Shown here: positions 22,597 to 25,656 of the stretch, piece by piece
How positions within the stretch are numbered: position 1 is the first letter of the stretch
Layout: each line of letters begins with the position of its first letter
Source of the DNA: an uncultured Bacteroides sp.
GTDB lineage: Bacteria > Bacteroidota > Bacteroidia > Bacteroidales > Bacteroidaceae
DNA length: 25,656 nucleotides
Assembly: GCA_958477465.1 (NCBI GenBank)
Contig: CAUEFX010000067.1
Location: 1 to 25,656, forward strand
Direction of reading: 5' to 3'
Made by a program: the position numbers and the translations under genes
The notes under the pieces: model-generated
Seen by the model: only the letters and a program-made list of their open reading frames with translations
Databases searched by the model: none
What the model was told of the DNA's origin: nothing

Positions 22597-23592
22597 ATGG
22601 AAAATAAATTTATAGTATCATTATCCCCTCACGTTCATAGCGGAGACAGCGTACGGAAGAATATGTACGGCGTGCTGATCGCCCTGTTTCCGGCATTTAT
22701 CGTGTCGCTTGTCTTTTTCGGATTGGGAGCCCTCATTGTTACGGCTACCTCCGTGGCAGCCTGTGTCTTCTTTGAATGGGCTATCGGCAAGTATCTGCTG
22801 AAAAAAGAAACTACTACTGTTTGTGACGGTTCGGCCATCATCACCGGTGTGCTGCTGGCCTTCAACCTGCCCTCCAACCTTCCTATCTGGATTATTATTC
22901 TGGGTGCGCTGTTTGCCATCGGCGTAGGCAAGATGTCGTTCGGAGGTTTGGGAAATAATCCTTTCAACCCGGCATTGGCAGGACGTGTGTTCCTGTTGCT
23001 CTCTTTCCCGGTACAGATGACTACATGGCCGGTGGTTGGTCAGTTGACGGCTTATGCCGATGCTACTACAGGGGCTACTCCGCTGGCTATCATGAAAGGG
23101 GTAATCAAGGGGGCGCCGGGCGTATCGCTCGATCAGCTACCCGATTCTTTGAGTCTGCTTATCGGACAGAACGGCGGATGTCTGGGTGAAGTGAGCGCGG
23201 CTGCGCTGCTGCTCGGTCTTGTCTACATGCTGTGGAAAAAGATCATTACCTGGCATATCCCGGTCTCTATTCTGGCCACTGTGTTTGTCTTCTCGGGCAT
23301 CATGCATTTGGTTAATCCCGAAGTGTATGTCTCTCCGGTGATACAATTGCTTTCCGGAGGTCTGATGTTGGGAGCTATCTTTATGGCAACGGATTATGTG
23401 ACTTCTCCGATGAGCAAGAAAGGTATGTTGATTTATGGTGTTTGCATCGGTCTGCTGACGGTTATTATCCGTTTGTTTGGCGCTTACCCCGAAGGTATGT
23501 CGTTTGCTATCCTGATTATGAATGCATTTACTCCGCTGATTAATACATATTGTAAACCTAAACGCTTTGGGGAGGTAGCGAAGAAGAAATGA
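22597..23592 (+). CDS. rnfD: Electron transport complex subunit RnfD
   Basis: The 331-residue integral membrane subunit has about ten hydrophobic helices, starting MENKFIVSLSPHVHSGDSVR. The covalent-FMN attachment motif is DATTGATPLAIMK, with Thr161 the expected linkage residue (the SGAT-type motif in other Rnf/Nqr subunits; here TGAT). Other conserved stretches are GLGNNPFNPALAGRVFLL and ATDYVTSPMSKKG. It is homologous to NqrB and is part of the membrane core that links electron flow to ion movement. Its stop codon overlaps the rnfG start (ATGA), indicating translational coupling. Confidence 0.96.
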   Translation: MENKFIVSLSPHVHSGDSVRKNMYGVLIALFPAFIVSLVFFGLGALIVTATSVAACVFFEWAIGKYLLKKETTTVCDGSAIITGVLLAFNLPSNLPIWIIILGALFAIGVGKMSFGGLGNNPFNPALAGRVFLLLSFPVQMTTWPVVGQLTAYADATTGATPLAIMKGVIKGAPGVSLDQLPDSLSLLIGQNGGCLGEVSAAALLLGLVYMLWKKIITWHIPVSILATVFVFSGIMHLVNPEVYVSPVIQLLSGGLMLGAIFMATDYVTSPMSKKGMLIYGVCIGLLTVIIRLFGAYPEGMSFAILIMNAFTPLINTYCKPKRFGEVAKKK

Positions 23593-24227
23593 AAAAGTTA
23601 GAATCATCATTGAAAAATATGTTGCTGGTGCTTACCGGTGTTACTGCCATTTCGGTAGCGTTGCTGGCATACGTGAATGAACTTACAAAAGGACCGATTG
23701 CCGAAGCAAATGCCAAGGCGCTCAGCGATGCCATCAGTATTGTGGTACCGGCATTTGATAACAACCCGACGGCAGAAGCTACGAAGGAAACGGTAAACGG
23801 AGTGGAATATACCATCTATCCGGCCAAGAAAGACGGACAATGGGTAGGCGCTGCCGTAGAATCTTCAGCTATGGGATTTGGCGGTGAACTGAAAGTGCTG
23901 GTAGGCTTCGATGCCGACGGCAAGATCTATGATTATTCACTGTTGTCTCATTCTGAAACTCCGGGATTGGGATCCAAAGCTGCCGATTGGTTTAAAGAAG
24001 GCAATAAGGGTAGTATCAAAGGCCTGAATCCGGGAGAAGCTCCGCTTACGGTAAGTAAGGACGGCGGCCAGGTAGATGCCATTACGGCTTCTACGATTAC
24101 TTCGCGTGCTTTTCTTAATGCTGTAAACGCTGCTTATGCTGCTTATAAAGGCGGTGGCGATATGAACGGTACTACCGGTGCCACGCAAAAAGTTGTTGAA
24201 CCTGCTGATTCCATCAGTGCTAATTAA
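23589..24227 (+). CDS. rnfG: Electron transport complex subunit RnfG
   Basis: The 212-residue periplasmic flavin subunit is anchored by one N-terminal helix (about 10-30, NMLLVLTGVTAISVALLAYV). The FMN_bind domain contains HSETPGLGSKAADWF and the phosphoester-FMN attachment region DAITASTITSRAF with Thr169 as the likely attachment residue. The glycine common in the enterobacterial motif (SGAT) is alanine here. The C-terminal tail after about 190 is short and polar (MNGTTGATQKVVEPADSISA). The start overlaps the end of rnfD by four bases. Confidence 0.95.
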   Translation: MKKLESSLKNMLLVLTGVTAISVALLAYVNELTKGPIAEANAKALSDAISIVVPAFDNNPTAEATKETVNGVEYTIYPAKKDGQWVGAAVESSAMGFGGELKVLVGFDADGKIYDYSLLSHSETPGLGSKAADWFKEGNKGSIKGLNPGEAPLTVSKDGGQVDAITASTITSRAFLNAVNAAYAAYKGGGDMNGTTGATQKVVEPADSISAN

Positions 24228-24244
24228 GAAAGGAGTATATAGAT

Positions 24245-24829
24245 ATGAATAACTTTAAAGTCTTGATGAACGGGATTGTCAAAGAGAATCCTACGTTTGT
24301 GCTCCTGCTGGGTATGTGTCCTACATTGGGAACCACCTCTTCCGCCATCAACGGTATGGGAATGGGGCTGGCCACCATGTTCGTGCTTATCTGCTCGAAT
24401 GTGGTAATCTCACTGATTAAAAACCTGATACCCGATATGGTGCGTATCCCGTCTTTTATTGTGGTTATCGCTTCATTCGTAACGTTGCTGCAAATGGTGA
24501 TGCAGGCTTATGTGCCGGGATTGTATGCCACTCTGGGGCTTTTTATTCCGTTGATTGTTGTAAACTGTATCGTGCTGGGTCGTGCCGAAGCCTTTGCTGC
24601 TAAAAACAATGCAGTGGCTTCTATGTTCGACGGTCTCGGTATGGGACTCGGTTTCACCATTGCCTTGACATTGCTGGGTGCTGTACGTGAATTCTTGGGA
24701 ACGGGTAAGGTATTCAACTTTGCCATCCTTCCGGAAGAATACGGTATGCTGGTATTCGTATTGGCACCAGGTGCTTTTATCGCATTGGGGTATCTTATAG
24801 CGCTAATTAACAGTTTGAAGAAGAGTTGA
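24245..24829 (+). CDS. rnfE: Electron transport complex subunit RnfE
   Basis: The 194-residue membrane subunit has six hydrophobic helices, starting MNNFKVLMNGIVKENPTFVL. Conserved features include LLLGMCPTLGTTSSAINGMG with its single cysteine, the LGRAEAFAAKNNAVASMFDG loop, and GMGLGFTIALTLLGAVREFLGTG, listed here as GMGLGFTIALTLLGAV and REFLGTG. It is homologous to NqrD and paired with RnfA, with which it forms the pseudo-symmetric membrane core. An AAAGGAG at about 24229-24235 is an unusually good ribosome binding site for this kind of organism. It lies 17 bases after rnfG. Confidence 0.96.
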   Translation: MNNFKVLMNGIVKENPTFVLLLGMCPTLGTTSSAINGMGMGLATMFVLICSNVVISLIKNLIPDMVRIPSFIVVIASFVTLLQMVMQAYVPGLYATLGLFIPLIVVNCIVLGRAEAFAAKNNAVASMFDGLGMGLGFTIALTLLGAVREFLGTGKVFNFAILPEEYGMLVFVLAPGAFIALGYLIALINSLKKS

Positions 24830-24875
24830 GGCGTTTACCGCCACTTCTTTCATTATTCGTTATTAATTTAGAATT

Positions 24876-25448
24876 ATGGAATATATATTGATATTTATAT
24901 CGGCAATCTTTGTAAATAACATTGTATTGTCACAGTTTCTTGGAATTTGTCCTTTTTTGGGCGTTTCCAAGAAGATAGATACTGCGTTGGGTATGAGCGC
25001 CGCCGTGGCATTCGTGCTTACGATTGCTACGATTGTAACTTTCCTTATCCAAAAGTTCGTGCTCGATGCTTTCGATTTGGGGTATTTGCAGACGATTACT
25101 TTCATTCTGGTGATTGCCGCGCTAGTGCAGATGGTGGAAATCATTTTGAAGAAGGTATCTCCTTCGTTATATCAGGCATTGGGAGTGTTTCTGCCGCTGA
25201 TCACGACCAACTGCTGTATTCTGGGAGTAGCCATTCTGGTAATCCAGAAAGACTATGATTTGCTGACAGGGGTTGTGTATGCTTTCTCCACAGCAATCGG
25301 TTTCGGTCTTGCTCTTGTGTTGTTTGCCGGTTTGCGCGAGCAGATGAGTCTGGTGAAGATTCCCGAAGGCATGAAGGGAACACCGATTGCCTTGATTACA
25401 GCCGGGCTGCTGGCTATGGCATTCATGGGCTTCTCCGGAGTTGTGTGA
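24876..25448 (+). CDS. rnfA: Electron transport complex subunit RnfA
   Basis: The 190-residue membrane subunit has six helices, starting MEYILIFISAIFVNNIVLSQ. Conserved cysteine-bearing motifs include FLGICPFLGVSKK in the first half and LITTNCCILGVAI in the second. They are expected to hold a membrane-embedded Fe-S centre together with RnfE, as shown structurally in related Rnf/Nqr complexes. The gene is homologous to NqrE and is the last gene of the operon. The 46-base gap from rnfE holds a small GGCG/CGCC stem. Confidence 0.96.
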   Translation: MEYILIFISAIFVNNIVLSQFLGICPFLGVSKKIDTALGMSAAVAFVLTIATIVTFLIQKFVLDAFDLGYLQTITFILVIAALVQMVEIILKKVSPSLYQALGVFLPLITTNCCILGVAILVIQKDYDLLTGVVYAFSTAIGFGLALVLFAGLREQMSLVKIPEGMKGTPIALITAGLLAMAFMGFSGVV

Positions 25449-25494
25449 TGGGACTTGAACTGTGGGTTATTAAACAGCCACAGATCATATAAAT

Positions 25495-25585
25495 AACTGC
25501 GGACTATTAATTACGGTTTATAAGTGTTTGGTGCTTTATGGCACACTCACTTGTCAGTCGTAATCGATAGCCCGCAGTTTTTTTT
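25495..25585 (+). terminator. Large structured terminator of the rnf operon
   Basis: An extended hairpin: AACTGCGG pairs with CCGCAGTT (25495-25502 with 25572-25579), CTAT with ATAG, and ATTACG with CGTAAT (25510-25515 with 25559-25564). Inside it, AAGTG/CACTT and GTGC/GCAC form an inner arm. Eight T follow the 3' arm. A smaller stem, CTGTGG/CCACAG (25460-25483), precedes it. The structure is larger than needed for termination. Confidence 0.7.
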
Positions 25586-25603
25586 ATTTGCAATGGATTT
25601 TTT

Positions 25604-25619
25604 TTCCCGACTTCGGGAA
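25604..25619 (+). terminator. Small hairpin near the right edge
   Basis: TTCCCG and CGGGAA pair around ACTT, directly after a T run. It may be a second or reverse-direction terminator; the next gene lies outside the window. Confidence 0.4.
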
Positions 25620-25656
25620 TGCGTCACCCAAAAAACTTTTTCAAATCAAATAATGG

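Noticed and set aside
1..25656. tRNA or rRNA genes
   Set aside because: I saw no cloverleaf with a TTCGAATC-like arm in the intergenic regions and no rRNA-like sequence.

Overview
The window looks like a chromosomal segment of a gut Bacteroides species or close relative. This rests on the gene content (DUF3078 outer-membrane protein, Rnf operon led by an RseC-like gene, DPP5-like S9 peptidase, a periplasmic-TPR regulator with a coiled coil, a DUF4372-type IS4 transposase). It also rests on many upstream matches to the Bacteroidota -7 promoter element TAnnTTTG, and on the scarcity of strong Shine-Dalgarno sequences. The species cannot be fixed from sequence reading alone.

Layout. (1) 1-2644 is an accessory patch: the 5' part of an IS4-family transposase runs off the left edge, then comes a membrane-anchored TPR/coiled-coil regulator, and directly upstream of it a 46-codon remnant of an ISAs1-type transposase. 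(2) 2783-6757 holds a POT-family peptide transporter, a GNAT acetyltransferase divergent from a NAPE-PLD-like metallo-hydrolase, and a flavin reductase family protein. (3) 6857-14285, all on the minus strand, holds a DPP5-like lipoprotein peptidase, a MATE transporter and the pyrG-yidC pair. A tandem array of 22-bp hairpin-forming repeats lies between peptidase and MATE. (4) 14286-18085 holds a compact minus-strand cluster of sugar O-acetyltransferase, MFS transporter and O6-alkylguanine-DNA alkyltransferase. It is bordered on one side by a small orphan reading frame and on the other by about 1.1 kb without a convincing gene but rich in inverted repeats, including a perfect 18-bp-arm hairpin. 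(5) 18086-19735 is a DUF3078 gene with a strong terminator. (6) 19859-25448 is a complete rseC-rnfBCDGEA operon, ending in an 85-base structured terminator.

Functionally, the POT transporter and DPP5-like peptidase fit peptide and dipeptide use. The Rnf operon fits ferredoxin:NAD+ oxidoreduction coupled to ion pumping in an anaerobe. PyrG and YidC are core functions. The transferase-MFS-alkyltransferase cluster is the best candidate for an undescribed functional unit (possibly detoxification of a sugar-linked alkylating compound), but that is inference. The non-coding structures (22-bp array, 18-bp-arm hairpin, structured 3' end of rnf) are the clearest features that ordinary annotation would miss.
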